DNA of 30,120 nucleotides from an uncultured Lachnospiraceae bacterium (GTDB lineage: Bacteria > Bacillota > Clostridia > Lachnospirales > Lachnospiraceae), in contig CAKSBI010000028.1 in assembly GCA_934437985.1 (NCBI GenBank), forward strand, positions 1 through 30,120, given 5' to 3'. Each line of letters begins with the position of its first letter. Within the stretch, counting starts at the first letter, position 1. The notes beneath the pieces are model-generated. The model did not search any database and was not told where the DNA came from. It saw only the letters and a list, made by a program, of their open reading frames with translations. The position numbers and the translations under genes were made by a program. Positions 14,261 through 22,837 of this stretch are shown here, piece by piece.

Positions 14261-15406
14261 ATGAAATTATTACACACATCAGACTGGCACCTTGGTATGA
14301 CATTCAGGGGAGGGATGTCATACCGGGAGGATCAGCGATATGTAATTGACGGGCTGTGCAGGATTGCAGCAGCCGAGAATATTGATGGGATACTGCTTGC
14401 AGGTGATGTGTTTGATAAGAGTATTGCATCAAGGGAGGCAATACAGGAATATGATGAGATAATGACACATATCTGTACAACGCTGGATATTCCGGTATAT
14501 ATGATTGCCGGAAACCATGATGGTGCAGAGCGTATATCACAATGTAATGAGCTTCTCAAAAAAAGCGGTCTGTATATCGCCGGTTCGCTTGGGAGAAAAC
14601 CGCAGGTAGTGAGGACTGGTGATACAGATATATATCTTCTTCCGTGGATATCAACTGATAAGGTTAAGGCTGTATATCCTGAATGGGCAGAAGATATAGT
14701 GTCATTAGAAGATGCATATAAGGTCGTGCTTGATGACTACCGCAGGGGCTTTGTACCGGGACGTAAAAATATACTTGTATCCCACGCATATATTGTTAAT
14801 GCCGAGACATCCGTAAGTGATAAGGCTGCCGTTATCGGACAGGCTGCAATGGTCAGTTCAGATGTATTTGGGGGCTTTGATTATGTTGCGCTTGGACATC
14901 TCCATGGACCGCAGCAGATCAGTCAGCATATCAGATACAGCGGAAGCCCGATGGCATATTCATTTGGCAGGGAAGAAAAGCAGGAAAAAAGTGTAACAAT
15001 TATTGATACGGATACCATGGGACAAAAGGTAGTTTTGCTGCCACAGCTTCGCCGGCGGACTACACTCAGGGGAACATTTGAAGAGCTTATGAAAGCTGAT
15101 TATGATGAAGATATTCTGAATGGATATGTAAGGCTTGAGGTGACTGACAGTTATGTCGGACTTGATTCGATGACAGCATTCAGGGAGAGATATAAGAATC
15201 TGCTTGAAGTATCAGGCAGGAGCTTTGACCGGGAGGATGCGAAGATAACGATGACTGTTGAGGAGCTTGAAAGTGCAGATAATGATCCTGTATCTGTATT
15301 TACAAGGTACTGCATGGATATTCTTGAACAGGAGCCGGACGGACATATGATAGAGCTGTTTACTAAGGCAGTAACCGATTATGCTAAGGGGGTATCTGCA
15401 GAATGA
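14261..15406 (+). CDS. sbcD: Exonuclease SbcCD subunit D (Mre11-like)
   Basis: This 381-residue protein is a calcineurin-like phosphoesterase with all metal motifs in order: DWHLG (8-12), GDVFD (48-52), GNHDGA (84-89), SHAY and GHLHGPQ around 170-215. It is the nuclease subunit of SbcCD (Mre11-Rad50 type), which opens hairpins and processes double-strand ends. The last bases overlap the sbcC start in the ATGA arrangement at 15403-15406, which indicates translational coupling. A G-rich site (ggggtggg) precedes the ATG. Confidence 0.95.
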   Translation: MKLLHTSDWHLGMTFRGGMSYREDQRYVIDGLCRIAAAENIDGILLAGDVFDKSIASREAIQEYDEIMTHICTTLDIPVYMIAGNHDGAERISQCNELLKKSGLYIAGSLGRKPQVVRTGDTDIYLLPWISTDKVKAVYPEWAEDIVSLEDAYKVVLDDYRRGFVPGRKNILVSHAYIVNAETSVSDKAAVIGQAAMVSSDVFGGFDYVALGHLHGPQQISQHIRYSGSPMAYSFGREEKQEKSVTIIDTDTMGQKVVLLPQLRRRTTLRGTFEELMKADYDEDILNGYVRLEVTDSYVGLDSMTAFRERYKNLLEVSGRSFDREDAKITMTVEELESADNDPVSVFTRYCMDILEQEPDGHMIELFTKAVTDYAKGVSAE

Positions 15407-18054
15407 GACCGGTTAAGGTTGAATTTCAGGCATTTGGACCATATGCCGGTTATGAAATGGTCGATTTTGATGCAGTAGCGTCTATGGGTCTGTTTTTAAT
15501 ATGTGGTAAGACAGGTATTGGCAAGACAATGATACTTGATGCCATGACCTTTGCACTCTATGGAAAGAGCAGTGGGCATGGGAGAGATGATTTTACAGCA
15601 ATGCGCTGTACTAATGCAGCTTTTGGAGATACAACATTTGTAAAATTTGAATTTGAAAATAATGGAAAATACTATATTTTTGAACGGCGTCTTGAACGTA
15701 AAAGAAAGAATCTGGCACAATCATATAATGTTATGTCCAGGGATGATAATGGAGTGTGGCAGCCCTTGCTTGAGAATGCAAAGGAGCGTGCACTCAATGA
15801 GCTTGCTGTACAGATAATAGGTCTTGAATATGACCAGTTCAGGCAGGTAATAGTATTGCCACAGGGGCAGTTTGAGAGACTTTTAACATCAAACTCTGAT
15901 GAAAAGGAGAAGATACTCACCAATATATTTGGTGAAGGGAAATGGCAGGGAATTGCTGAACAGCTCTATAATAATGTTACTGAAAAAAAAGACAGATTAA
16001 AGAGTATAAAGGACAGGATAGCTAACAGTCTTGCGGAAGAACAGTGTGAATCGGTTTCGCAGCTTGCCGCTGCTGTCGGACAGAAAAAAAGGCAGCTGGA
16101 AGAGCTTGACAGAGAGTATGCCGGTGCAGATTACGACAGGCTCATAAAAGAAAAACAGAATGAGCTTGCAATAGCGAAGCGTTTTGAGGATAAGCACAGG
16201 GCAGCTGGGCGTCTTAAGGAGCTTATGGATGAGGGTGGGCTTAGAAGCTCATTAGGGGTAAAAGCAGAGAATGCGAAGCGTGCCGGGAAGGTAAGGATAT
16301 TATTTGAGGAAGTAAATACCTGTACCCTCGAAGTACAAAAGAGAGAAAAAGAGGAGGCCCTTCTGGTACAGAAGGCTGAAAAGGCGCAGGAGAACGCTGC
16401 GGAGGCACTTAAGAGGCTGCACACACATATTGGGCAGGAGGCAGAGATTGAGGATAAGAAAAGGCTTGTAGTCCGGTATGAGGATAAAAGAGAAGGCTAT
16501 GAAGGGCTTGCTTCAGTAAGAGAAGGGCTTGAAGCATATATAAGAGAAGAAAAGAAAGCAATAGCCGGGGCAGAACGGGCCAGGCTCAGGTACGAAGAAT
16601 ATGCACTTGGGGCAGTTAATCTTCAGAAGCAGTACGAGACACTTCTTAAGGAACATGAAGAGCTTCTTAGTGCTTATATTGCAGGTATAGCAGGTGACCT
16701 CGCAAAGAATCTGGATGAGGGAATGCCGTGTCCGGTGTGCGGAAGCAGGACGCATCCGGATAAGGCAAGGCTTTCATCTGAAAGCGTAGCAAAAGAGCAT
16801 GTAGATAAAAAGAAGCGGGAAGCTGATAACGTATACAGGCTTTTACAGGATGAGATATCACGTCAGGAAAAAGCTAAGGAAGATCTTGATAAAATCAGCG
16901 AAAAGGCAGGGGCAGCCCATACACAGGTGGCACTGACCAGGGCTAAGCTTGATGAAATGTATGGTAAGCTTGTACCTGGAATCGGGTCGCTTGATGAGCT
17001 TGATATCAGAATCAATGAACTTAACTCATACATCCGGAAGTATAACAGTGACAGAGCGGTGTTTGAAGCTGATGAAAAGCTGGCAAGGGATACGGCAACA
17101 GAGGCATTTGCAAGAATAGAATCCGCAAAAAAAGAGATACTGGATGCAAGGTTAAAGCTTGATAGGGCAAAGGCGGCGCTTACAGATGGAATTACAGAAA
17201 ATGGATTTGCATCAGAAGCTGAGGCCAGGGGATGCCTTCTTGAGGAGGATGAGCTTGGGAAGCTGATAAAAAGGATAACAGATTATGATTCTGCACTTAA
17301 GTCCGCAAAAGAGGCTGTTGAATATTATATGGAAGAGCTAAAGGATGTTGATGAGCCAGATGCTGAGGAATGTAATGAGGTGCTTGATGAGCTCACACAG
17401 GTAAAGTCACAATACGCTGAGAACAGGGGTATTATTATCAGTGAATTTACACGCCTTTCCAACAAGTTAAAAAGCCTTAAAGCAGAAGGTGAAGGCATTG
17501 AAGAAAAGATACGTGAGGCAGAGGAGGATTTTGCATTTGCAAAGAAGCTGAGGGGAGATTCGGGAACCGGACTTCAGAGATATGTGCTCGGAATTATGTT
17601 TTCATCGGTAATTAAGGCTGCTAACAGTATGCTTGAGATGGTGCATGACGGAAGATACAGGCTGTTCCGCTCTGATGCTAAGGCACAGGGCAGCAATAAG
17701 CGGGGGCTTGAGCTTGCTGTATTTGACAGGAATAGTGATGAGCATGGCGGCAGGCCGGTAAGTACATTATCAGGTGGTGAGAAGTTCCTTGTATCACTTG
17801 CGTTATCGATTGGTATGTCAAATGTGGCACAGAAAAGCGGAATACGGATTGAAGCATTATTTATTGATGAAGGATTTGGCTCGCTTGATGAGAACTCGAT
17901 AAATGATGCGATGAATGTCCTTGAGAGTATCAGAAGGGCTAATGGAATGGTAGGGATTATTTCACATGTGCAGCTTTTGCAGGACAGGGTCGCATGTAAG
18001 CTTCAGGTCGGGGAGACTGACAGGGGCAGCCATATAGTCAGTACAATAGGATAG
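15403..18054 (+). CDS. sbcC: Exonuclease SbcCD subunit C (Rad50-like SMC ATPase)
   Basis: This 883-residue protein is the SMC-like ATPase partner of SbcD. Walker A GKTGIGKT (35-42) lies in the N-terminal head; it reads KT where most members have KST. Long coiled coils flank the zinc hook C443-P-V-C446, which sits at the midpoint. The C-terminal head carries the signature STLSGGEKFLVSLAL and Walker B IEALFIDEGFGSLDE. It is somewhat shorter than the roughly 1,000-residue E. coli protein, through shorter coiled coils, but within the range of clostridial members. Confidence 0.95.
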   Translation: MRPVKVEFQAFGPYAGYEMVDFDAVASMGLFLICGKTGIGKTMILDAMTFALYGKSSGHGRDDFTAMRCTNAAFGDTTFVKFEFENNGKYYIFERRLERKRKNLAQSYNVMSRDDNGVWQPLLENAKERALNELAVQIIGLEYDQFRQVIVLPQGQFERLLTSNSDEKEKILTNIFGEGKWQGIAEQLYNNVTEKKDRLKSIKDRIANSLAEEQCESVSQLAAAVGQKKRQLEELDREYAGADYDRLIKEKQNELAIAKRFEDKHRAAGRLKELMDEGGLRSSLGVKAENAKRAGKVRILFEEVNTCTLEVQKREKEEALLVQKAEKAQENAAEALKRLHTHIGQEAEIEDKKRLVVRYEDKREGYEGLASVREGLEAYIREEKKAIAGAERARLRYEEYALGAVNLQKQYETLLKEHEELLSAYIAGIAGDLAKNLDEGMPCPVCGSRTHPDKARLSSESVAKEHVDKKKREADNVYRLLQDEISRQEKAKEDLDKISEKAGAAHTQVALTRAKLDEMYGKLVPGIGSLDELDIRINELNSYIRKYNSDRAVFEADEKLARDTATEAFARIESAKKEILDARLKLDRAKAALTDGITENGFASEAEARGCLLEEDELGKLIKRITDYDSALKSAKEAVEYYMEELKDVDEPDAEECNEVLDELTQVKSQYAENRGIIISEFTRLSNKLKSLKAEGEGIEEKIREAEEDFAFAKKLRGDSGTGLQRYVLGIMFSSVIKAANSMLEMVHDGRYRLFRSDAKAQGSNKRGLELAVFDRNSDEHGGRPVSTLSGGEKFLVSLALSIGMSNVAQKSGIRIEALFIDEGFGSLDENSINDAMNVLESIRRANGMVGIISHVQLLQDRVACKLQVGETDRGSHIVSTIG

Positions 18055-18090
18055 TATATCGACAACTTATAAAAACAGGAGAGGAAAAAA

Positions 18091-18465
18091 ATGCGGTTAC
18101 ATGAATTGATCAAAAGATTATCAGACATTATTACACCAAAGTCAGGAAAGTTTAACGAATATGTCCTTCATACTTCAGATGACAATGCTGATTTTCTGAG
18201 GACGCGTGAATGCTGGAGTGATGAGACAGTACCTGACAAGAAGATACAGGATGCATATAAGGGAGTGATCGTAACGGCAGCGGAACCACTTGAAGTGTCC
18301 GGGTTAGTTAAGACTGACGACTTGGTTAATCCTATCCATATGCAGATATCATATGGCGATACAGAAGCACGGCTTGAGAATGCGATCTGGGATATTACAA
18401 TGGGATATAAGTACATTTATATATTCGACCTGGAAAGCAATACTTATTCACAGGTAATGCTGTAG
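18091..18465 (+). CDS. Hypothetical protein, 124 residues
   Basis: I do not recognise this protein. It starts at 18091 with aggagagg upstream, 36 bp after sbcC, and may be the last gene of that operon. It is soluble, with no signal peptide or membrane helix. The N terminus MRLHELIKRLSDIITP looks like an amphipathic helix, and the rest alternates charged strands; the C terminus MGYKYIYIFDLESNTYSQVML is beta-like. Codon use resembles its neighbours. A sequence resembling the DtxR operator (from 18303) lies inside it and is probably chance. Confidence 0.7.
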   Translation: MRLHELIKRLSDIITPKSGKFNEYVLHTSDDNADFLRTRECWSDETVPDKKIQDAYKGVIVTAAEPLEVSGLVKTDDLVNPIHMQISYGDTEARLENAIWDITMGYKYIYIFDLESNTYSQVML

Positions 18466-18470
18466 TAGGA

Positions 18471-18695
18471 ATGTACAGTGATTCAGGATATATACCCACA
18501 TTATATAATCATATCCTGGCAGGGTTTTACTGCGAGGTTGATGGTGATGATAACATACATATGGACAAAATGGAATTAAAATATTCGGAATGGGTTGAAC
18601 GTAGTGAGATAGTTCTTCAACCGGATGATTCCAGCCTTACCAATGAGATGATGAAAATGTTCAGGGAAGGAAAGATAACGGAACAGAGACAATAA
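18471..18695 (+). pseudogene. C-terminal remnant of a NudC-like NUDIX hydrolase
   Basis: The 74-residue frame ILAGFYCEVDGDDNIHM ... MELKYSEWVERSEIVLQP ... SLTNEMMKMFREGKI matches the end of clostridial NADH-pyrophosphatase-type NUDIX proteins (pattern D-x2-EL-x3-W-x2-R-x-EI ... SLTNEM-x3-F-x-G). The NUDIX box and zinc ribbon of the roughly 280-residue parent are absent: the same frame upstream is open only to 18411 and shows no NUDIX sequence. The tagga site is too near the ATG for efficient initiation. It is best read as a truncated gene, though a short real protein cannot be excluded. Confidence 0.55.
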
Positions 18696-18710
18696 ATGAT
18701 ATATAAAAAA

Positions 18711-18766
18711 TGAGCCATATACCTGCTCACGCTTCACAATAGCGGTCTGAACAGGTATGTGGCTCA
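18711..18766 (-). terminator. mgtE: Terminator of mgtE
   Basis: TGAGCCATATACCTG (18711-18725) pairs with CAGGTATGTGGCTCA (18752-18766), 15 bp with one wobble pair. On the minus strand it is followed by TTTTTTATAT, so it serves mgtE. Confidence 0.75.
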
Positions 18767-18795
18767 AATGGCATTATCGCAGGATGGCATTGTTA

Positions 18796-20187
18796 TTAGA
18801 GGTTGAACACATTAATAAGCAGACACCATGTAAGTCCGTAATAAGTAACGACTGCTATAAGGTCGTTAAATGTTGAGATCAGTGGGCCGGAAGCAACAGC
18901 AGGGTCGATATTGATCTTGTGAAAGAACAATGGGATAATTGTTCCGACCAGGCTTGATATTACCATTGCTATCAGCATTGAGCAGCCAACGCAGCCGGAT
19001 ATAAGAAATGCTTCCGGTGCTGCAAAGCCTTTGAAAAAGTGTATATAAAGCCCAATAAATATCAATGCCATAATTCCAAGGAAAGAGCCGTTACACAACC
19101 CGACCTTCATTTCCTTTAATATAAGGTGGAGCTTCTGGCTTGACTTAAGATTCTCATCCATAAGCACACGGATGGTAACGGCAAGAGACTGTGTACCTAC
19201 ATTACCTGCCATACCAAGTATAAGTGACTGGAAGCATATTACAATTGAAAGCCGGGCAATCACGCCTTCAAATATACCGACAACGCTGGAAATGATCATG
19301 CCAAGGAATAGAAGTATAATAAGCCAGGGTAATCTTTTGCGCATACTGTCGAAGGTTTTTTCATCAAGGTCTTCCTCAGCGGTAAGACCTGCGAGCATGG
19401 CGTAGTCTTCACCCATCTCATCATCGACAACTTCTACAATATCCTGTGCGGTTATGATACCGAGTATCTCGTTTTTGTCATTAAGTACCGGAAGCGAATC
19501 CTCCGCATAGTCCTTAATCCTTTCGATGCAGTCACTTATTATCTCGTGGTCATTGAGGTAAGGATATGATGTTGAAATAAGTGATTCAAGGTCATCATAT
19601 TCTCTTGCAATAATAAGGTCCTTGAGATCGATAGCACCATAAAACTTATCATGTTTATCAACAACGTATATGGTAGAAATATTATCATTCTTACCTGCCT
19701 GCGTTATAAGCTCACGCATAGCCTGCCTGATGGTAAGGGTATTCTTAATCTCAATAAAATTGGTAGTCATTGCGCTGCCTATCTCATCCTCATCATAAGA
19801 ACGGATAAGCTCAATGTCCTGGCTGTCTTCGGTATCCATGAGCTTTACAATCTGCTCGGACACATTTTCATCCATATTTTCAAGGACATCAACAGCGTCA
19901 TCAGAATCCATGAAACCGAGAACCCTGGCGGCTCTCTGTATACCAAGCTCCTTAAGGTATTCATGTGCATCATCAATATAAGTAAAAATCTCTGAAACTG
20001 CCTCCGCACCAAGAACAGGATACAGCTTAATACGTTCTTCACGTGTTAACTGTTCAAATGCACCTGCAATATCATTTTCATGGTAGTCTGAAAGAATATC
20101 GGGAAGTCTGGGGTCGGAAATGTGTTCTCGTATGACCTGTAGTATCTCCTGCACGTAATCATGTTCTAAAGTCTTGTTTTCTTCCAT
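18796..20187 (-). CDS. mgtE: Magnesium transporter MgtE
   Basis: This 463-residue protein has the complete MgtE order: N-terminal helical domain (about 1-130, DSDDAVDVLENMDENVSEQIVKLM), two CBS domains (about 135-260; second CBS SLPVLNDKNEILGIITAQDIVEVV), a plug helix and five membrane helices (about 290-463). The pore motifs GMAGNVGTQSLAVTIR and DPAVASGPLISTFNDLIAV are present. It is a Mg2+ channel gated by cytoplasmic Mg2+ through the N and CBS domains. The start has AAGGAGGG upstream. The leader is only about 25-30 nt, so no M-box riboswitch is possible between promoter and gene. Confidence 0.96.
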   Translation of the reverse strand: MEENKTLEHDYVQEILQVIREHISDPRLPDILSDYHENDIAGAFEQLTREERIKLYPVLGAEAVSEIFTYIDDAHEYLKELGIQRAARVLGFMDSDDAVDVLENMDENVSEQIVKLMDTEDSQDIELIRSYDEDEIGSAMTTNFIEIKNTLTIRQAMRELITQAGKNDNISTIYVVDKHDKFYGAIDLKDLIIAREYDDLESLISTSYPYLNDHEIISDCIERIKDYAEDSLPVLNDKNEILGIITAQDIVEVVDDEMGEDYAMLAGLTAEEDLDEKTFDSMRKRLPWLIILLFLGMIISSVVGIFEGVIARLSIVICFQSLILGMAGNVGTQSLAVTIRVLMDENLKSSQKLHLILKEMKVGLCNGSFLGIMALIFIGLYIHFFKGFAAPEAFLISGCVGCSMLIAMVISSLVGTIIPLFFHKINIDPAVASGPLISTFNDLIAVVTYYGLTWCLLINVFNL

Positions 20188-20216
20188 GGACCCATCCCTC
20201 CTTCTTCCTATTAAAT

Positions 20217-20245
20217 AGTATATAAAATATATATAAAAAAATCAA
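20217..20245 (-). promoter_or_regulatory. mgtE: mgtE promoter
   Basis: On the minus strand TTGATT (20245-20240), a 17-nt spacer and TATACT (20222-20217) form a good sigma-A promoter about 30 bp before the start. Confidence 0.6.
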
Positions 20246-20281
20246 ATAAAAAGCAAATGTAAAATCTGCAAAATTCACCTC

Positions 20282-20310
20282 TTGTTATTTTCAAATAAGT
20301 AGTGTAAAAT
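20282..20310 (+). promoter_or_regulatory. Promoter of the ArsB/NhaD-type permease gene
   Basis: TTGTTA (20282-20287), 17 nt, TAAAAT (20305-20310) lie 48 bp before the ATG at 20359. The gap is shared back-to-back with the mgtE promoter. Confidence 0.65.
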
Positions 20311-20358
20311 ACGAAAATGTGGATTAAGAAAGACAAATAAGGAAAGAGGAGATTGGAA

Positions 20359-21723
20359 ATGGAATTAGCATCTGTTTTGGCAGTAATTATTTTTATTGCG
20401 ATGTTCATTCTTATTGTTACTGAGGTTGTTGAAAAACAATGGATTACATTAGCATGCGGATTATTGACAATACTGCTTGTATTTGGTGTTGGATTTGGAT
20501 TTGGGGCAAAGTCATTTGAAGCAATTAAAGAGACTCTTAATATCCATAACGTATTTACCGCGGGATTCTGGTATACTCCGCTTGGTGAGGGTGAATCCTC
20601 AAGTGGAATTAACTGGGCAACTATAATATTCCTGTTTGGTATGATGATTATGGTTGAGGGAATGGCCAGGGTAGGTTTCTTCCGCTGGTTATGTATGGAA
20701 ATAGCTAAGATGGTTAAGTACAAGGTAATACCTATCTTTATTACATTTATGGTATTATCATTTGTGCTTGCAATGTTTATTGACAGTATCACGGTAATTC
20801 TTTTCCTTGCTGCTGTTACACTTGAGCTTGCACAGCTGTTGAAGTTTACGCCGGTGCCTATGATACTGGCAGAGATATTCTGTGCCAATCTTGGTGGTTC
20901 TGCAACAATGTGCGGAGACCCGCCTAACATCATCATTGGTACATCACTTGGATATTCATTTGCTGATTTTGTACTCAACACAGGTCTGATCTCAGTTATA
21001 TGCCTTGTAGTAGTACTTATATACTTCTATCTGATATTCAGGAAGAAGCTTGTATCAGAGGGTGGAATTGATTATTCAGCACTTCCAAGCCCTAAGTCAG
21101 CAATTAAGGATAAGAACGGATTTATCGTAAGCTGCATTATATTTGGTATTGCAATCATACTTCTTGTGACACATGCACAGACAGGTCTTTCTGTAGCAAC
21201 CATAGGTGTATTTGTTTCGATCATAACCCTGATAACTGCACCTAAGCATGTAGGTGAGATTCTTAAGGGTGTTGACTATAAGACACTTGCCTTTTTCGTA
21301 GGATTGTTCATCGTAGTAGGCGGACTTGAGCAGACAGGAATTCTCGTTATGATAGCTAACCTTATCGGTAAGATATCAGCAGGTAATTTCTATGTAATGG
21401 TAGCGATCATCATATGGATATCCGCAGTATGTTCTGCATTTGTAGACAATATACCATTTGCTGCAACAATGATCCCTATTATAGAGTCACTTGCATCTAC
21501 CCAGGGAATTCCGATAAATACCCTTGCATGGACTCTTGCGATCGGAACGGATATCGGTGGTTCAGCAACACCGATCGGGGCATCTGCGAATGTAGTTGGA
21601 GTTGCTAAGGCAACAGAGGCCGGACATCCTATTAAGTGGGGCAGATACTGTCTTGCAATGGCACCGGCGACAATCCTTGTTGTTGCAATATCTATGGTTA
21701 TGATTTTTGTAAGATATCTGTAA
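20359..21723 (+). CDS. Ion transporter superfamily permease (ArsB/NhaD/CitMHS-like)
   Basis: This 454-residue protein with about 11-12 membrane helices belongs to the ArsB/NhaD/P-protein branch of the IT superfamily. Two inverted-repeat motifs are seen: FCANLGGSATMCGDPPNIIIGTSLG in the N half and AIGTDIGGSATPIGASANVVGVA in the C half, along with FIDSITVI and FVDNIPFAATMIPI. Members move Na+/H+, arsenite or organic anions; the substrate cannot be read from this sequence. The start is ATG 20359 with AGAGGAG seven bases upstream; the in-frame TTG at 20353 lies closer to that site and is rejected. A degV gene follows after 51 bp with no terminator between. Confidence 0.9.
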   Translation: MELASVLAVIIFIAMFILIVTEVVEKQWITLACGLLTILLVFGVGFGFGAKSFEAIKETLNIHNVFTAGFWYTPLGEGESSSGINWATIIFLFGMMIMVEGMARVGFFRWLCMEIAKMVKYKVIPIFITFMVLSFVLAMFIDSITVILFLAAVTLELAQLLKFTPVPMILAEIFCANLGGSATMCGDPPNIIIGTSLGYSFADFVLNTGLISVICLVVVLIYFYLIFRKKLVSEGGIDYSALPSPKSAIKDKNGFIVSCIIFGIAIILLVTHAQTGLSVATIGVFVSIITLITAPKHVGEILKGVDYKTLAFFVGLFIVVGGLEQTGILVMIANLIGKISAGNFYVMVAIIIWISAVCSAFVDNIPFAATMIPIIESLASTQGIPINTLAWTLAIGTDIGGSATPIGASANVVGVAKATEAGHPIKWGRYCLAMAPATILVVAISMVMIFVRYL

Positions 21724-21774
21724 TAACATAGATGAAGAATATACAAAGCTGCCTGTCAGATAAGGAGACTATAC

Positions 21775-22611
21775 ATGGTTACAAGAATAATTGCAGATTC
21801 CACGATAGACAAGGTTGTAATGGATGGACACGAATTTAAAGCTGTTCCACTTACAATATACACTGATGAACGATCGTTTACGGATGATGGGAAGCTGGAT
21901 GTTAATGAAATGCTTGAATATCTGGCATCATATAAAGGACGCTCATACACATCCTGCCCGAATATTGAAGAATGGCTTGAATGTTATGAAGGTGCGGATA
22001 TTATCTATGTTGTTTCGCTTACGAGTGGATTATCGGGTACATATAATGCTGCGGTTAATGCAGCTAATATCTACATGGAGGATAATCCCGGAACAAAGGT
22101 TTATGTATTTGATACATTAAGTGCCGGACCGGAGGTAAGGCTTATTGCGGATTATGTTGGAAGGCTTGTCAGTGAAGGCAAGGAATTTGATAATGTAGTT
22201 GGCAGTGTCAATGAATACATGAAGCATACACGTGTATTTTTTGCACTTGAATCATTTCATAATTTTGCTGAAAATGGCCGTGTCAGCAAAGCTGTTGCTG
22301 CAGCGGCGGGAGTTCTGAATATAAGGATAATTGCTACTGCAAACGATGAAGGGCAGATTGAGATTGCAGCAAAATGCCGTGGTGAAAAGGGAGAGATTGC
22401 CAGATTTCTCAGTATTATGAATGAAGCCGGATATAATGGTGGACGTGTTTACATAGGACAGTGCCATGCGTCTGCGCTTGCAGAAAAGATTGCAGCCCAT
22501 ATCAGGGAAAGCTACCCTGATGCCCCTATTGAAGTATATGGAACTAAAGGCTTATGCAGTTATTATGCAGAAAAGGGTGGAATACTGCTTTCATGCGAAT
22601 GTAACATGTAG
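21775..22611 (+). CDS. DegV family fatty-acid-binding protein
   Basis: This 278-residue protein shows the DegV pattern: ADSTID near the N terminus, YTSCPNIEEW where most have TSQPS, SLTSGLSGTYNAA near residue 85, and ENGRVSKAVAAAAGVLNI near 165. DegV (FakB-like) proteins bind a fatty acid and can present it to a FakA kinase. The TSCP variant replaces Gln with Cys in the ligand-contact segment. The start has aaggag eight bases upstream, and the gene probably shares the transcript of the upstream permease. A terminator follows at 22655-22694. Confidence 0.9.
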   Translation: MVTRIIADSTIDKVVMDGHEFKAVPLTIYTDERSFTDDGKLDVNEMLEYLASYKGRSYTSCPNIEEWLECYEGADIIYVVSLTSGLSGTYNAAVNAANIYMEDNPGTKVYVFDTLSAGPEVRLIADYVGRLVSEGKEFDNVVGSVNEYMKHTRVFFALESFHNFAENGRVSKAVAAAAGVLNIRIIATANDEGQIEIAAKCRGEKGEIARFLSIMNEAGYNGGRVYIGQCHASALAEKIAAHIRESYPDAPIEVYGTKGLCSYYAEKGGILLSCECNM

Positions 22612-22654
22612 GATATATGGTAAAATATAATACAATGCGGATATATTATAAAGC

Positions 22655-22694
22655 CGGCACACTGAATATAAGGTATTTGGTGTGCCGTTTTTTT
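22655..22694 (+). terminator. Terminator after the DegV gene
   Basis: CGGCACAC / GTGTGCCG form an 8-bp stem with a 17-nt loop, followed by seven T. Confidence 0.8.
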
Positions 22695-22717
22695 CATAAA
22701 ATCCTTTGGGAAACTGC

Positions 22718-22745
22718 TAATGTACAGCTGTATTACGTCCGATAT
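22718..22745 (+). promoter_or_regulatory. Sigma-D (sigma-28)-type flagellar promoter
   Basis: TAAT (22718-22721), a 16-nt spacer and TCCGATAT (22738-22745) closely match the sigma-D consensus TAAA-N15-GCCGATAT. It stands before the large flagellar gene, and no other promoter or terminator is seen up to flagellin, so it likely drives the whole unit. Confidence 0.55.
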
Positions 22746-22837
22746 AACACATAAGGAGCTGGAACATCTTTTGCAGATTGTGACAGCAGGAAGTATTAGC
22801 AGGATTATGCCTGATCAGGCAGATGGGAGAATCTAAT

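Noticed and set aside
18303..18318. GTTAGTTAAGACTGAC, a near match to the DtxR operator
   Set aside because: It lies inside the coding frame of the 124-residue protein, far from any promoter, and has two mismatches in the right arm; likely chance.
20188..20358. M-box magnesium riboswitch for mgtE
   Set aside because: The predicted promoter leaves a leader of about 25-30 nt, too short for an M-box, and no conserved core is seen.
22720..22836. 38-codon frame starting MYSCITSDITHKELEHLL before the large flagellar gene
   Set aside because: Its start overlaps the sigma-D-like promoter, so the transcript would begin after the ATG, and it has only a weak ggga site. It is probably untranslated leader.
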